From: an uncultured Muribaculaceae bacterium
GTDB lineage: Bacteria > Bacteroidota > Bacteroidia > Bacteroidales > Muribaculaceae
Length of the DNA: 64,000 nucleotides
Direction: 5' to 3'
Assembly: GCA_910577585.1 (NCBI GenBank)
Contig: CAJTNN010000003.1
Coordinates: forward strand, 46,764-110,763
The notes under the pieces were generated by a model that searched no databases, was not told where the DNA came from, and saw only the letters and a program-made list of their open reading frames with translations. The translations under genes and the position numbers were made by a program. Below are positions 1 through 8,969 of the stretch, in pieces. Position 1 is the stretch's first letter. Every line of letters begins with the position of its first letter.

Positions 1-53
1 TTTGAGGGGGTAGTGGCCGTTAGGCCGTGTGAGTTCGATTCTCATCTCGGACA
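1..53 (+). tRNA. tRNA-Leu(GAG), 3' part only
   Basis: The first 53 bases match the 3' part of the complete tRNA-Leu at 162-245 base for base: anticodon loop with GAG, variable arm, T arm and the acceptor strand CTCGGAC plus discriminator A. The 5' half lies outside the window. No CCA is encoded. The tRNA array therefore begins upstream of this window. Confidence 0.9.
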
Positions 54-60
54 CTCTTAT

Positions 61-136
<76 letters not shown>

Positions 137-161
137 ATCTTCAACCCTCCTACAGTTGAAT

Positions 162-245
162 GTCCGGGTGGCGGAATTGGTAGACGCGCTACTTTGAGGG
201 GGTAGTGGCCGTTAGGCCGTGTGAGTTCGATTCTCATCTCGGACA
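162..245 (+). tRNA. tRNA-Leu(GAG)
   Basis: A class II tRNA with a long variable arm. Acceptor GTCCGGG pairs with CTCGGAC with one G-T pair. Anticodon stem CTACT/GGTAG encloses loop TTGAGGG, giving GAG. The variable arm is TGGCCGTTAGGCCG. The discriminator is A and no CCA is encoded. Its 3' portion is identical to bases 1-53, so the array holds at least two copies of this gene. Confidence 0.95.
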
Positions 246-253
246 CTCAATCA

Positions 254-300
254 GTTAGGCGTAAGTATTTGCTCGCAAATACTTACGCCTAACTCGTTTT
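254..300 (+). terminator. Terminator of the tRNA operon
   Basis: A perfect 19-bp stem (254-272 with 275-293) with only a TC loop, followed by TCGTTTTATC. It ends the tRNA array and lies between that array and the convergent gene ending at 334, so it may serve both strands. Confidence 0.9.
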
Positions 301-333
301 ATCCCCCTTTCTCCATCCCCTCCCCCTTGATAA

Positions 334-1143
334 TCATACCGGCATAGCTTGCGCAACTCCTATCTTGCGGAATATGCCGGCAAGCTGCATTGGCGTCACC
401 TGCTGAGAGGCGTCGGTCCAGGCATGGGCCGGGTCAATATGCGACTCTATCATCAGGCCGTCGTAGTTGCGGCGTATGGCCTCGGCCATCAGATGTGGCA
501 GATGCACACGCGCTCCACCGATATGTGATGGGTCGCATATCATCGGCAATCCTGGCACCTCGGCTCTGAACCTCTCCACCTCATCCCAAAATGGAGTGTT
601 ACGATATGGTGGCTCGGCAGTTTCCGGATGAATAAAGGTCTTGAAGCCACGCAATATCGCACCAAGCCTATGCACTCCGGCAAGATGCAATCTCTCTATC
701 GCACCAATCCATAGTTCAAGGTCAGCGCATGACGGATTCTTCACCAGCACCGGTAAATCCTCCCCTTTGAGCACATCGGCTATCTCTTGCATCGTAAATG
801 GGCAACATGTGGTCCGCGCCCCTATCCACAGCATATCAACACCGGCCGCAAGTGCGGCCTCGGCCTGAGCCGGAGTGCCTACCTCTGTGGCGGTAAGCAT
901 CCCGTAGCGCTCCTTTACCTCGGCAAGCCATTGCAGCGCCTTGACTCCGCTACCTTCAAATCCACCCGGCCGTGTACGGGGCTTCCAGACTCCTGCGCGG
1001 AATATTTTTACACCTACCTTATGAAGCCCATCAGCTGTGGCAAGCACCTGAGAGCGGGTCTCTGCCGAGCAGGGGCCAGCTATTATCAACGGCTTCACAC
1101 CGCCACAGTCGTCAGAGAAGAGAGGTTGAAATTCAAGTGCCAT
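334..1143 (-). CDS. 3-deoxy-7-phosphoheptulonate synthase, single-domain (no chorismate mutase)
   Basis: Condenses phosphoenolpyruvate and erythrose 4-phosphate to DAHP, the first step to chorismate. The 269-residue protein has AGPCSAE (22-28, metal-ligand Cys25), KPRTRPGGFEG (54-64), DPSHIGG (204-210), ESH (233-235) and DASQQVTP (244-251), the expected metal and substrate positions. Bacteroides relatives of this type usually continue into a C-terminal type II chorismate mutase and are about 350 residues; this one stops right after the barrel. The start at 1143 (MALEF) is chosen because an upstream in-frame ATG at 1242 would run into ccsBA. It begins 11 bases after ccsBA ends and is the last gene of the haem/iron block, a curious place for a shikimate enzyme. 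A KDO8P synthase is less likely given the sequence motifs. Confidence 0.88.
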   Translation of the reverse strand: MALEFQPLFSDDCGGVKPLIIAGPCSAETRSQVLATADGLHKVGVKIFRAGVWKPRTRPGGFEGSGVKALQWLAEVKERYGMLTATEVGTPAQAEAALAAGVDMLWIGARTTCCPFTMQEIADVLKGEDLPVLVKNPSCADLELWIGAIERLHLAGVHRLGAILRGFKTFIHPETAEPPYRNTPFWDEVERFRAEVPGLPMICDPSHIGGARVHLPHLMAEAIRRNYDGLMIESHIDPAHAWTDASQQVTPMQLAGIFRKIGVAQAMPV

Positions 1144-1154
1144 ATGAGTTATTT

Positions 1155-3053
1155 TTATTGATACGCATGAAGTGATGACAGGAAGTTCACTCCATAATAT
1201 GTCATTATAATCGAAAGAAATCCCAATAATAGCATACCGCAATAGAGTCTCGGTTCATTGCGCGGCACCAACCTGCCATGCAATGGCACCGCATATAGCA
1301 GCAGCGTCACCAGAGCCCAAGTCTCCTTGGGGTCCCAACCCCAATAGCGTCCCCATGATTGATTAGCCCATACAGACCCAAGTATGATTCCGATGCCCAG
1401 AAGATATATCCCTGGAATAAGAAGATTCCGACTAAGGGCCACCAGGCTTTCGCGTCGGCTGACATCAAAAAATGCGACAGCTGCCATAGGCATAGTCATC
1501 GCCAGCAGGGCATATGATGCCATCACCACCGACACATGCACTGCAAGCCATGGCGATGCAAGCACAGGCATCAAGGGGGTCATAGCCGGATCTTTAGCAC
1601 TCAGCCACGCCATCAGAGCGGCAAATCCACTCATCAACACTCCGATTGCACACAACAATGGTCTTCGGCGCGACACAAAAACTGTGACCATCATCAACGC
1701 AACTGCAAGAAACTCCATTATCTCTGCCGCCGAAGCCAGCGGCACATGCCCGGATATTATCCAAAGCCACAAATATGCCGCCAGAGATATGGTTGTGAAT
1801 ATCACCGCTACCGGATACACCAGTCCTTCATAATGCAGCATCACCGCACCCACCATCAGCAGTCCAAGAAGGAAGGCTACCATGAAGAGAATCCTCATCG
1901 GCTCCACCCTGTTATATATTACCTCTATCTTTATACTTACATCACTGCGGCGCCGGACATCAGTCTCCGGCAGTGGTGTAAACAACGCCCCACTCCAAGC
2001 CTCAGAGAGAAGAGCTATCTTCTCATCAAGCCTAATAATCTGGTCATCAAGTTTGCCAGCCCCATCTTTATATAGTCTGGCGGGGAGATATTCACCCTCC
2101 ACATATAATGATGCCGGTGAAACATATTTCCCTTCAATGCCCAGCGCCTGCCTCAATGAGGCATTCTTGACATATATATACCGCTCTTTGCTCCATTCCT
2201 TCGGGTATAGCATCAGGGAGGCAAGGAACTGTTCAGCAGAGAGGCTGCCTACCTTCGAGTCACCGGTAAGCTTCAAAGTAAACTCGCGGGCCACAGTGCT
2301 GAATGGCACAATCCTACCTTTGAAAATCACCTGCCTGCCGGCAATGGCGTCTGCCTCTTCGGGGCCTACTGCGGGCACTGCCGCAGCCTCAAGAGTGCAT
2401 AACAACGGCACACATATGATAGCCGCTTTAGCTATAAACCTGAAATGGCGCACTATCCACATCAATCCGGCGATGGCAAAGAGCGCGTAGCCGCAATAAG
2501 TAAGTGGGATACCCACTGGATCATGGGTCACACTTAATATGCTGCCGCCTCGACCATCAAATGATGTCTGGTAGAGGCGATACCCATCCAGCTCCCCTAT
2601 CCGATTCATGGAGATATCTATGGTGTCACCTGACGAAGTCAGCACTTCCGAACGAAAATCGCTTGGAAATGACATGCCCGGATAATAATCGGTATTGAAC
2701 TCTATGAGTTTCAACGAAGCCGGAAGCTGATGGCGCTCTCCATGATTATCCACAAACCATCCTTGACTCACCCCCGGCTGAAGATGCAGTCTCCCGCTCA
2801 CTGATGTCAGAGCTGTAACTACGCCGCCAACCAGAATAAGAAGCAACGACAAATGAAGTAACCCGATGACCGGGCGCCGCCACAGTCTGCATCTTACGAA
2901 AGAATATGCCATCCCCACCCCCGCCGCCAGCCAAAATGCCAGCCACCAGCAAGAAGTGTAAATATCGACAGGGAGGAGTGTGCTCCCCCCTATCGACAGT
3001 ATGATAGCCACCACGGCAGCCAGCACGATATGAGGCGTCTTAATACTCGCCAT
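1155..3053 (-). CDS. ccsBA: CcsBA-type cytochrome c synthase (ResB-CcsA fusion)
   Basis: System II cytochrome c biogenesis: carries haem across the inner membrane and attaches it to CXXCH cysteines of exported apocytochromes. The 632-residue protein has N-terminal membrane segments, a short periplasmic ResB-like region (about 80-185), further helices, then a CcsA half with the tryptophan-rich haem-handling motif WGRYWGWDPKETWALV at 567-582. Histidines on either side (in LAVHVS and in SLHAYQ at the C-terminus) fit the conserved external ligands. Its start overlaps the end of the upstream gene by 14 bases, implying translational coupling. Three CXXCH motifs are encoded upstream in the same block, which are its obvious clients. 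The ResB part is short compared with separate ResB proteins. Confidence 0.9.
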   Translation of the reverse strand: MASIKTPHIVLAAVVAIILSIGGSTLLPVDIYTSCWWLAFWLAAGVGMAYSFVRCRLWRRPVIGLLHLSLLLILVGGVVTALTSVSGRLHLQPGVSQGWFVDNHGERHQLPASLKLIEFNTDYYPGMSFPSDFRSEVLTSSGDTIDISMNRIGELDGYRLYQTSFDGRGGSILSVTHDPVGIPLTYCGYALFAIAGLMWIVRHFRFIAKAAIICVPLLCTLEAAAVPAVGPEEADAIAGRQVIFKGRIVPFSTVAREFTLKLTGDSKVGSLSAEQFLASLMLYPKEWSKERYIYVKNASLRQALGIEGKYVSPASLYVEGEYLPARLYKDGAGKLDDQIIRLDEKIALLSEAWSGALFTPLPETDVRRRSDVSIKIEVIYNRVEPMRILFMVAFLLGLLMVGAVMLHYEGLVYPVAVIFTTISLAAYLWLWIISGHVPLASAAEIMEFLAVALMMVTVFVSRRRPLLCAIGVLMSGFAALMAWLSAKDPAMTPLMPVLASPWLAVHVSVVMASYALLAMTMPMAAVAFFDVSRRESLVALSRNLLIPGIYLLGIGIILGSVWANQSWGRYWGWDPKETWALVTLLLYAVPLHGRLVPRNEPRLYCGMLLLGFLSIIMTYYGVNFLSSLHAYQ

Positions 3054-4146
3054 ATGAAGTGGAGATTGCTTTTACCGCCATGCATTCAGTCTCAATCAAC
3101 CACCCCGGTCTACACACAGGCGCAAGCACTATCACACGTGGAGTATCCGGGAAGCGAGAGGAGAAAATCTCATCGACCACACTATAATCGGCCGCATCAC
3201 GAAGATAGATGATGAAATGGGCCACATCGGCAAACGTAGCCTCTGCCTCTTCAAGCAATACCTCTATATTCTCAAGCATACGGGCTGCCTGACGGCGTAT
3301 ATCTCCAGGATGCACTATCTCTCCGCGATTGTCGATCGAGGCGGTGCCGGAGATGTAGATTTCCCTACGGTCGGCATAATCCACAGTGGTGCCGCGCTCA
3401 AAGGCCACACCATATTCTATCGTAGGATTAAGATGTGTGGCTGCATGCAGATGCCTCATTTGTCCGCACCTCAATGATGTATCCGCTATGGCATTAAAGC
3501 TCACGCACACGCCCGGGTCAGGATGGCGTCCTTCGATGCCGGTCGAGCTGATGAAATGGGTATCTCGGGTTAATCCTGTTCGGGAAAAGACAGCATTGCG
3601 CCCATCCACAACACCCTTGTAATTCACATCTACATCACGCACAAAGAACCACGTGCGCACACAATGATCAAGCATCGTGCCACCTCTGGCAATGAGCAAT
3701 TCATTCAATCGCATGAGATAGGATTCAGTCAAGGCATATGAATCATGGCCCTGCGCAGGGATATCCCCCATCCAGATACGCCCGCGGTCGTTGGCAAATA
3801 CGCCTGCGGCCACCTCCTCAAATCCAGCCTCCTCCTCCAGAATCATCCAGAGGGCTACTTTAGTGCCATCAAGCGGAGATTGCTGCACCACTGTCGTGGC
3901 GCACTTCATGTCGGGAAGCTGCGATGCCTGATTTGTGGCATCGCTCAGAAACCATCGGCAGAACACGGCCTGCATCCCCGTGAGTCCGGCCACCTCGTCA
4001 GCAAGTTTTCTCACCGACTCGAGTTGCGAATCAAAGTTTTCACCCGGATGAGTGCAATGCACCATTATATGAGCCTCACGGCGCACACCGGCGAAATAGG
4101 CCATGTCACATCTCGCATCAGCGGCGATTAGTCTCTTATATATCAT
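3040..4146 (-). CDS. Chorismatase (FkbO/Hyg5/XanB2)-like protein with C-terminal Rid/YjgF domain
   Basis: A soluble 368-residue protein without signal peptide. The last ~120 residues form a Rid/YjgF-type domain (REIYISGTASID, later CRPGWLIETECMA with the conserved Arg and Glu). The N-terminal ~230 residues resemble the extra Rid-like domain of chorismatases, with WMGDIPAQG, TWFFVRDVD and SSTGIEGRHPDPG. Family members hydrolyse chorismate to dihydroxycyclohexadiene carboxylate or to hydroxybenzoates; others of this fold are imine deaminases. The double-domain length favours the chorismatase-like group, but the active-site specificity cannot be read here. It overlaps ccsBA by 14 bases and sits two genes before a DAHP synthase, so a chorismate link is attractive. 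The function is inferred, the architecture is seen. Confidence 0.65.
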   Translation of the reverse strand: MIYKRLIAADARCDMAYFAGVRREAHIMVHCTHPGENFDSQLESVRKLADEVAGLTGMQAVFCRWFLSDATNQASQLPDMKCATTVVQQSPLDGTKVALWMILEEEAGFEEVAAGVFANDRGRIWMGDIPAQGHDSYALTESYLMRLNELLIARGGTMLDHCVRTWFFVRDVDVNYKGVVDGRNAVFSRTGLTRDTHFISSTGIEGRHPDPGVCVSFNAIADTSLRCGQMRHLHAATHLNPTIEYGVAFERGTTVDYADRREIYISGTASIDNRGEIVHPGDIRRQAARMLENIEVLLEEAEATFADVAHFIIYLRDAADYSVVDEIFSSRFPDTPRVIVLAPVCRPGWLIETECMAVKAISTSYGEY

Positions 4147-4216
4147 CTTGAGTTATTGAAGTTGGTTAAATATTTAATTGAAGTCATTTAATGAAGTGGG
4201 TTAAACTTCCAGGACT

Positions 4217-4918
4217 TCATCTTGATGCTCCATAGTTGATCCAATTCCTGATCAAATCGAGCTTCGTGGGCTCAACTACCTCTACAGAGTGGTCATAATG
4301 CCAGGTGGCGGAAACATCGCTCGCCAGAATTTCGTAAAGGAGGCTCTGTGCAGCATCACCGGCCAGGACCCTCTGCATTCCGGGCTCCTTTACCGATGGC
4401 ACGCCCACAAGATTACTATAGCTCTCTCCCTCGGTGAGAAGTAGATTTGCAGCTCCCGTGCCTGCCCCGCCATGACACTGCGCACACGTAGTGGTGAAGA
4501 TGTCACGCTGAATAGCGCCAAACATTGATATGTCAATCCCGTCGGCCACAAGACGCACATCTGCGTTGCGGCATTCGGCGGCGACAAACGTGGCCACACG
4601 CCTACGCAGTCGATCTATGATGCATAATTCAACCGTATTGGTTTCCGAGGGTATCCCTTCAAGAATGAAGTCGCATCTCCCTTCGGAGTCCGGCATCACG
4701 TCCTTGCTGATTATGGCATAGTCACTGCCATCAGTAAATCCGGCCAGTGAGAGGGCATAGCCATCGCCCCACTCTGCATTTCCTGACACATAGCCCGAAA
4801 GGGTGGCCGTGACACCACTCTTGTCGGCGACTCCGGTCTCATCATATATTCTCCCCTCATCGCAGGCCACGCATGCAATAATCAGAGACGCCAGAGGGAT
4901 TGTCAACAGATGTTTCAT
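4217..4918 (-). CDS. Mono-haem c-type cytochrome lipoprotein
   Basis: A 233-residue exported protein. The N-terminus has a hydrophobic segment ending in Cys16 or Cys19 (IIACVAC), consistent with a lipoprotein signal. Residues 35-125 look like a beta-sandwich with no catalytic motif I recognise. A single haem-binding CAQCH lies at 145-149 with Gly-rich flanks, and GMQRVL near 180 may supply the axial Met; the tail resembles small cytochrome c domains in which 'NWINYGA' closes the fold. It starts 12 bases after the porin at 4931 and is presumably matured by CcsBA from the same block. Its likely job is electron transfer at the envelope, possibly to or from the DUF1111 protein. Confidence 0.8.
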   Translation of the reverse strand: MKHLLTIPLASLIIACVACDEGRIYDETGVADKSGVTATLSGYVSGNAEWGDGYALSLAGFTDGSDYAIISKDVMPDSEGRCDFILEGIPSETNTVELCIIDRLRRRVATFVAAECRNADVRLVADGIDISMFGAIQRDIFTTTCAQCHGGAGTGAANLLLTEGESYSNLVGVPSVKEPGMQRVLAGDAAQSLLYEILASDVSATWHYDHSVEVVEPTKLDLIRNWINYGASR

Positions 4919-4930
4919 ATCAGAATATTA

Positions 4931-6145
4931 TCAGAATGAGAATTGAGCCATGATTGTGGCTGAACTTGTGGCCAATCCGAGGTTGTCTTCATCGCGGTCA
5001 AGCTGGCGGGCATGGCCGGTGCGTCCGGTGTATTGATACATCGCCTGGAGTTTGAGATTTATCTTGTCGAAGAAGTAGTTGACCCCTACGGCGGGCATAT
5101 TCAGCAATCCCCCCTTGCCTGTGCTATTGCGTTCGAATATATCATATCGCAAAGCTCCCTGAAGATGCGGGGTGATGAAGTAGCCAGCCTGGGCATAACC
5201 ACCGAAATAATCATAACTCTTGTCAATCTTCTGGCGCTTTGTGAAACCCACATGCATATAATAGAACTCAGCTCCGAAGTACCATCGGTCCTTGATCCAC
5301 GAGAACTCAGCTCCGAGTCTTACGTCATTCGTGCTCTCATTCTCGCTCTCCACATTAAGCGAACCCGACAAGCCTACAAGCATCTTGTTCATCTTAAGAT
5401 TTCGCGATGAGCCCTGCGATGCCGGCATGACTCCGAAGGGCTGCCAGGTCAGGCGTGCGGCGTAAAGCAATGAGGGTATGTGCCAGTCGTCGGAGAGTGT
5501 CTTTGTGGCCAGATTCACATTCGACCCCGTGCCGTTGAACACACCCACTTGATAGCCGAATTTCTTCTTCACCAATCCGTGCACCTCCACACCGAGGTCA
5601 AAGCCGGTGCCGATGTTTGGTGTCACGGCATTAAGAGAGTATGGCAATATCACCGGTGCGGTCAGCGAAGTCGGCAATACAGGGAAGAGTGTCTCGCCGA
5701 GAGTGGTGAGATAGGCATGCGAGAAGGGGGTCTTGAATTTACCTATGCGCACCCCTATCGCATCCTTCGGCTGAATATCGGCCCAGGCCTGCTGCAGAAT
5801 TGCTCCACCTGAGGCCGCGGCGTTAATCGAGAGATTGAATGTCACAATCTTGAAGGCCTTGCCTGTGAAGCCTAACACGGCATACGGAATCGCAAAACCC
5901 GTGTTGGCCACATTGTCTTGATTATAGGCCGGATCAAGCCCGGCATCGTCATAATAATTATAGTTGGCCGAGGTCTGCACAAGAAGATAGGGCTTGAACA
6001 GGAAATTTCCGTTCTTTGTCTCGAACGTAAAGCCCTTATGGCTTGCCAGTGAGACCACGCCATTCTCTGTGTCGGCGTCATATTGCGCTACTGCCGGCAG
6101 ACAGAATAAGATGGCAGATAATACTGTGGTGAATATCTTTTTCAT
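4931..6145 (-). CDS. Outer-membrane porin-like beta-barrel
   Basis: A 404-residue protein with a signal peptide (cleavage after LPAVAQ) and alternating aromatic/hydrophobic strands throughout, ending in the terminal-Phe signature MAQFSF typical of outer-membrane barrels. It resembles phosphate-selective porin O/P-type proteins: N-terminal GNFLFKPYLLVQTSANY, then GVRIGKFKTPFSHAYL, which in that family lines the channel. There is no TonB box or plug domain, so it is not a TonB-dependent receptor. It lies between the di-haem protein and the cytochrome lipoprotein and may admit or organise their substrate. Substrate unknown. Confidence 0.75.
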   Translation of the reverse strand: MKKIFTTVLSAILFCLPAVAQYDADTENGVVSLASHKGFTFETKNGNFLFKPYLLVQTSANYNYYDDAGLDPAYNQDNVANTGFAIPYAVLGFTGKAFKIVTFNLSINAAASGGAILQQAWADIQPKDAIGVRIGKFKTPFSHAYLTTLGETLFPVLPTSLTAPVILPYSLNAVTPNIGTGFDLGVEVHGLVKKKFGYQVGVFNGTGSNVNLATKTLSDDWHIPSLLYAARLTWQPFGVMPASQGSSRNLKMNKMLVGLSGSLNVESENESTNDVRLGAEFSWIKDRWYFGAEFYYMHVGFTKRQKIDKSYDYFGGYAQAGYFITPHLQGALRYDIFERNSTGKGGLLNMPAVGVNYFFDKINLKLQAMYQYTGRTGHARQLDRDEDNLGLATSSATIMAQFSF

Positions 6146-6197
6146 GATGTGGAGGTAGTATAAGTTGTATCGAAGTTGTAGCTGTCTACGAAGATGT

Positions 6198-7625
6198 TCA
6201 GAGTGATTGCAGGAATTTTACCAGCGCGTCTCTGTCAGATTTTGAGAAATATTTGAATTTGTTTTTTGATGCCTCACCCTCGCCGCCATGCCACATGATG
6301 GCCTCTATGAAATTTCGGGCTCGGCCGTCATGCAGAAAGAATGTGTGGCCGTTGACCTTCTCCTGCAGTCCGATTCCCCATAGTGGAGTAGTACGCCACT
6401 CGTTGCCACGGGCCAGTCCGGAAGGGTAATCGTCATTCAGTCCTACACCCATGATTTCCGATCCCATGTCGTGAAGCAGATAATCTGAATAAGGATGAAT
6501 AGTCTGATTACCGAGCCAAGGGAGCGATGTGCCGGCCAGAAGGGTTGCTCCGCGCGGACGTGTATGAAGCGTTGTCACATGGCATAAGTGGCAGCCGGCT
6601 TCATAAAACATCTGCTCTCCGCGCTTCACCTCCGGATCATCCACATTGCGGCGTGCCGGGACTCCGAGCGAATGCATGTAGAGGTCCACATTCTCCATGT
6701 CTTCGGTCGAGATGTCAAGCTGGTCATATGTCAACCCCATCATCGACCCCTGCGACATCTGTAGCTGACCCTCGCATATCTCTTCAGGATATCGGCTGTT
6801 GGTCACCCCCATGTCTGATGAGAAGCCGAGTTCTACGGTCAGGTCGGCATGCTGCGCTTTGTTGCCCGACACTCCGAGTCGTCGCACACCGCGCTCAGTG
6901 ATATAGTTGCACCGGCCCGATATACCCCATTCCGGATAGTTGCTCTTAGCGGCAAGGCGCTCGATTTCGTTTTGGTCGAGTGCCATCATCTGCCCCATCC
7001 CCACATGCCTCAGGGGCACACGCACAGTGCATATGAGATCCTCGGGCGCTATCGGATCGGCATACCAGTCGGTGATGGTGTACGATGGATAGGCAAGTTC
7101 GTAGGTTTCGCCATCCGGAAATGAGAATGTCTCGTAATTCCAGTCAACTTTCAGTTTCCCTTCGGCATCTACGCCATAGATTGATTGGTCGTGAAGCACA
7201 CGTCCGTAGTCGCGGAAGAAGGCGCCGTTGCGGCGTGTGATGTAGACGAGCATAGCCGAAAATCCATAATTGCCGGAGCCGCCACTCCACACCCCCGGAC
7301 GGGTGCGCCCGGCATTGCGATGACAGCTGCCACATGAATACCCGGCATATACCGGTCCGAGTCCGCCACCCTCGCCATGCGTCGAGGTGCGCACATCATC
7401 ATATAGCCTGTCGCCGCGCACAAAGCGCGTGAGATAGTCGCCACTCACCCATTCAGCCTCGCTGTCGTAAGCCACCGATGAGTTAAGAAATATTGTAGAA
7501 GTGCCCGCCGACAATCCATAGCCGGCGGGAACCTCCACATCAATCATATCAAGCCCATCGTCATCGCAAGCGGCTAACATCAGGGACATGAGGGGTAGTA
7601 TGAGATACTGTCTGTGATAAGTCAT
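6198..7625 (-). CDS. Di-haem oxidoreductase lipoprotein (DUF1111 / thiol oxidoreductase family)
   Basis: A 475-residue lipoprotein (lipobox LAAC20). It carries two c-type haem sites, CGSCH at 98-102 and CHLCH at 345-349, and the family's C-terminal LHDGRARNFIEAIMWHGGEG (431-450). These are the marks of the DUF1111 di-haem family, which is related to bacterial di-haem peroxidases and often encoded next to imelysins in iron-regulated operons. The exact reaction is not established for the family. Here it directly follows the imelysin gene (96-base gap) and precedes a porin. Both haems would depend on CcsBA encoded downstream. Confidence 0.88.
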   Translation of the reverse strand: MTYHRQYLILPLMSLMLAACDDDGLDMIDVEVPAGYGLSAGTSTIFLNSSVAYDSEAEWVSGDYLTRFVRGDRLYDDVRTSTHGEGGGLGPVYAGYSCGSCHRNAGRTRPGVWSGGSGNYGFSAMLVYITRRNGAFFRDYGRVLHDQSIYGVDAEGKLKVDWNYETFSFPDGETYELAYPSYTITDWYADPIAPEDLICTVRVPLRHVGMGQMMALDQNEIERLAAKSNYPEWGISGRCNYITERGVRRLGVSGNKAQHADLTVELGFSSDMGVTNSRYPEEICEGQLQMSQGSMMGLTYDQLDISTEDMENVDLYMHSLGVPARRNVDDPEVKRGEQMFYEAGCHLCHVTTLHTRPRGATLLAGTSLPWLGNQTIHPYSDYLLHDMGSEIMGVGLNDDYPSGLARGNEWRTTPLWGIGLQEKVNGHTFFLHDGRARNFIEAIMWHGGEGEASKNKFKYFSKSDRDALVKFLQSL

Positions 7626-7721
7626 AAATCACGTTTTATCCATTAAGCAGTTGGCAGGCAGCTTGATGCCTAAGCTTTGACACCTGCTTAAGCTGTAAGA
7701 TACTTGATTCTGTGCGACTGC

Positions 7722-8876
7722 TTACTTGATTGTGCGTGGCACACCATCTTTGAAGAGCAGGAACTCAAGCGTATGGAATCCGCGCACTGACTGCACAGCT
7801 TCAATCTTATCATCCGAATCGCTATCGGTCCAGTCAAGATGGTCGTAGTTGCCTGAGTTGAGAATCTGCACGATGGCATCCTGGTCGAGAGGCCAGCTAT
7901 CCATATTGGGGTCGAGTCCGAGAGCATCAACCGGGCCAAAGAGGAAGGCCTCGCTCTTCTCCCATGGCTCGCGGGCCACCAGCCACGCATTGCAAGCAGC
8001 GGCAAAGTTGGCATCTGAAGGATTCTTGCGGAAGTTGATGCAGGCCTGATGCAAGAGCTCATTCTTGGTGCTGAGGTCGGAGTATGTGGGGAGGACCACT
8101 GCATCCACAAAATTCTCAACCACACTCTGCAAGCGGCTGTCATCAGCCGAAAGTTGCATCACACATGCCTTGAGATTCTGCGAGAGGAGCTCTTCCAATT
8201 CCGCACATGCTGTCATTGCTGAGCGGGCCTCACTACTATTGATATTATTGCGGAAGGGCTGAGGGATAGCCAAGATGGCACTGGCTGCACCGGCTATGGC
8301 ATCCTTCACTTTTCTATCCAGGGCAGCATCCACCGATGCCACAAGTGTTGAGAGCGACTTGGTGCTGATGCTGCCGTCGAGAGAACCATAATAGGAGTTG
8401 CGGATTGAATAGATGTTGTTGGAGTAGTCTGTACGCGAATGCCAGCTATACCATGACTCCACGGCATAAAGCGCACGCTCTGTCTCACCCGACACATAGA
8501 GGTTGAAGGGATCACCAATCTTGGCGGTTCCAACTTCGTTGGCTATATCGGCACATCCGTCGATAATCTGCTCGACACAGCTGAGTGCCGATGAATAGTC
8601 GCCGCCATTATGATTCTTGAACTGCTCTGAAAAAGCGGCACCACCCTCGTATGATGTTGTCCAGCTATCGTAGAGGTTCTTTGCATCAGCTTTCAGAAGC
8701 GCCCCAACCTGGGTCATGTAGTTGCCCCATGATGCTGCATTCTGCTCATTGTAGTCGATATCGGCACTGCTTTGAGTCTGGTTGTCGTCAGGCGCCGGGG
8801 CCGGATTGTCGTTGTCTGAGCATGCCATGAGGGCAAGCGACATCAACCCACAGATAGATAGATGTTTCAGTTTCAT
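7722..8876 (-). CDS. Imelysin family iron-uptake lipoprotein, circularly permuted type
   Basis: A 384-residue lipoprotein (LMAC19). It has the imelysin signature GFHTLE at 366-371 (GxHxxE) preceded by AREPWEKSEAFLFGPVD at 301-317 and WPLDQD. In canonical imelysins these segments lie in the N-terminal half; here they are at the very C-terminus, while the segment usually found in the second half (IGDPFNLYVSG...WYSWHSRTD...NNIYSIRNSYYG, about 120-165) is in the first half. This matches the circularly permuted topology described for a Bacteroides ovatus imelysin-like structure. The superfamily is linked to iron uptake and is no longer thought to be peptidases. It is the second gene of the block. 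Confidence 0.88.
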   Translation of the reverse strand: MKLKHLSICGLMSLALMACSDNDNPAPAPDDNQTQSSADIDYNEQNAASWGNYMTQVGALLKADAKNLYDSWTTSYEGGAAFSEQFKNHNGGDYSSALSCVEQIIDGCADIANEVGTAKIGDPFNLYVSGETERALYAVESWYSWHSRTDYSNNIYSIRNSYYGSLDGSISTKSLSTLVASVDAALDRKVKDAIAGAASAILAIPQPFRNNINSSEARSAMTACAELEELLSQNLKACVMQLSADDSRLQSVVENFVDAVVLPTYSDLSTKNELLHQACINFRKNPSDANFAAACNAWLVAREPWEKSEAFLFGPVDALGLDPNMDSWPLDQDAIVQILNSGNYDHLDWTDSDSDDKIEAVQSVRGFHTLEFLLFKDGVPRTIK

Positions 8877-8969
8877 GTTGTGTAAATTTAGATTTATCTC
8901 TGTATTTTGTCAGTATTTCGTTTTAGTTGTATCGCTGCCTCTTCGGTCGGCCGATTCATATGGTCGCGG

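Noticed and set aside
1144..1242. Longer N-terminus for the DAHP synthase starting at 1242
   Set aside because: It would overlap the end of ccsBA by 88 bases and adds residues unlike the family; 1143 gives the normal start.
7722..8876. Peptidase M75 function for the imelysin protein
   Set aside because: The GxHxxE motif led to the peptidase label, but structural work on the superfamily argues against peptidase activity; iron uptake is the better call.
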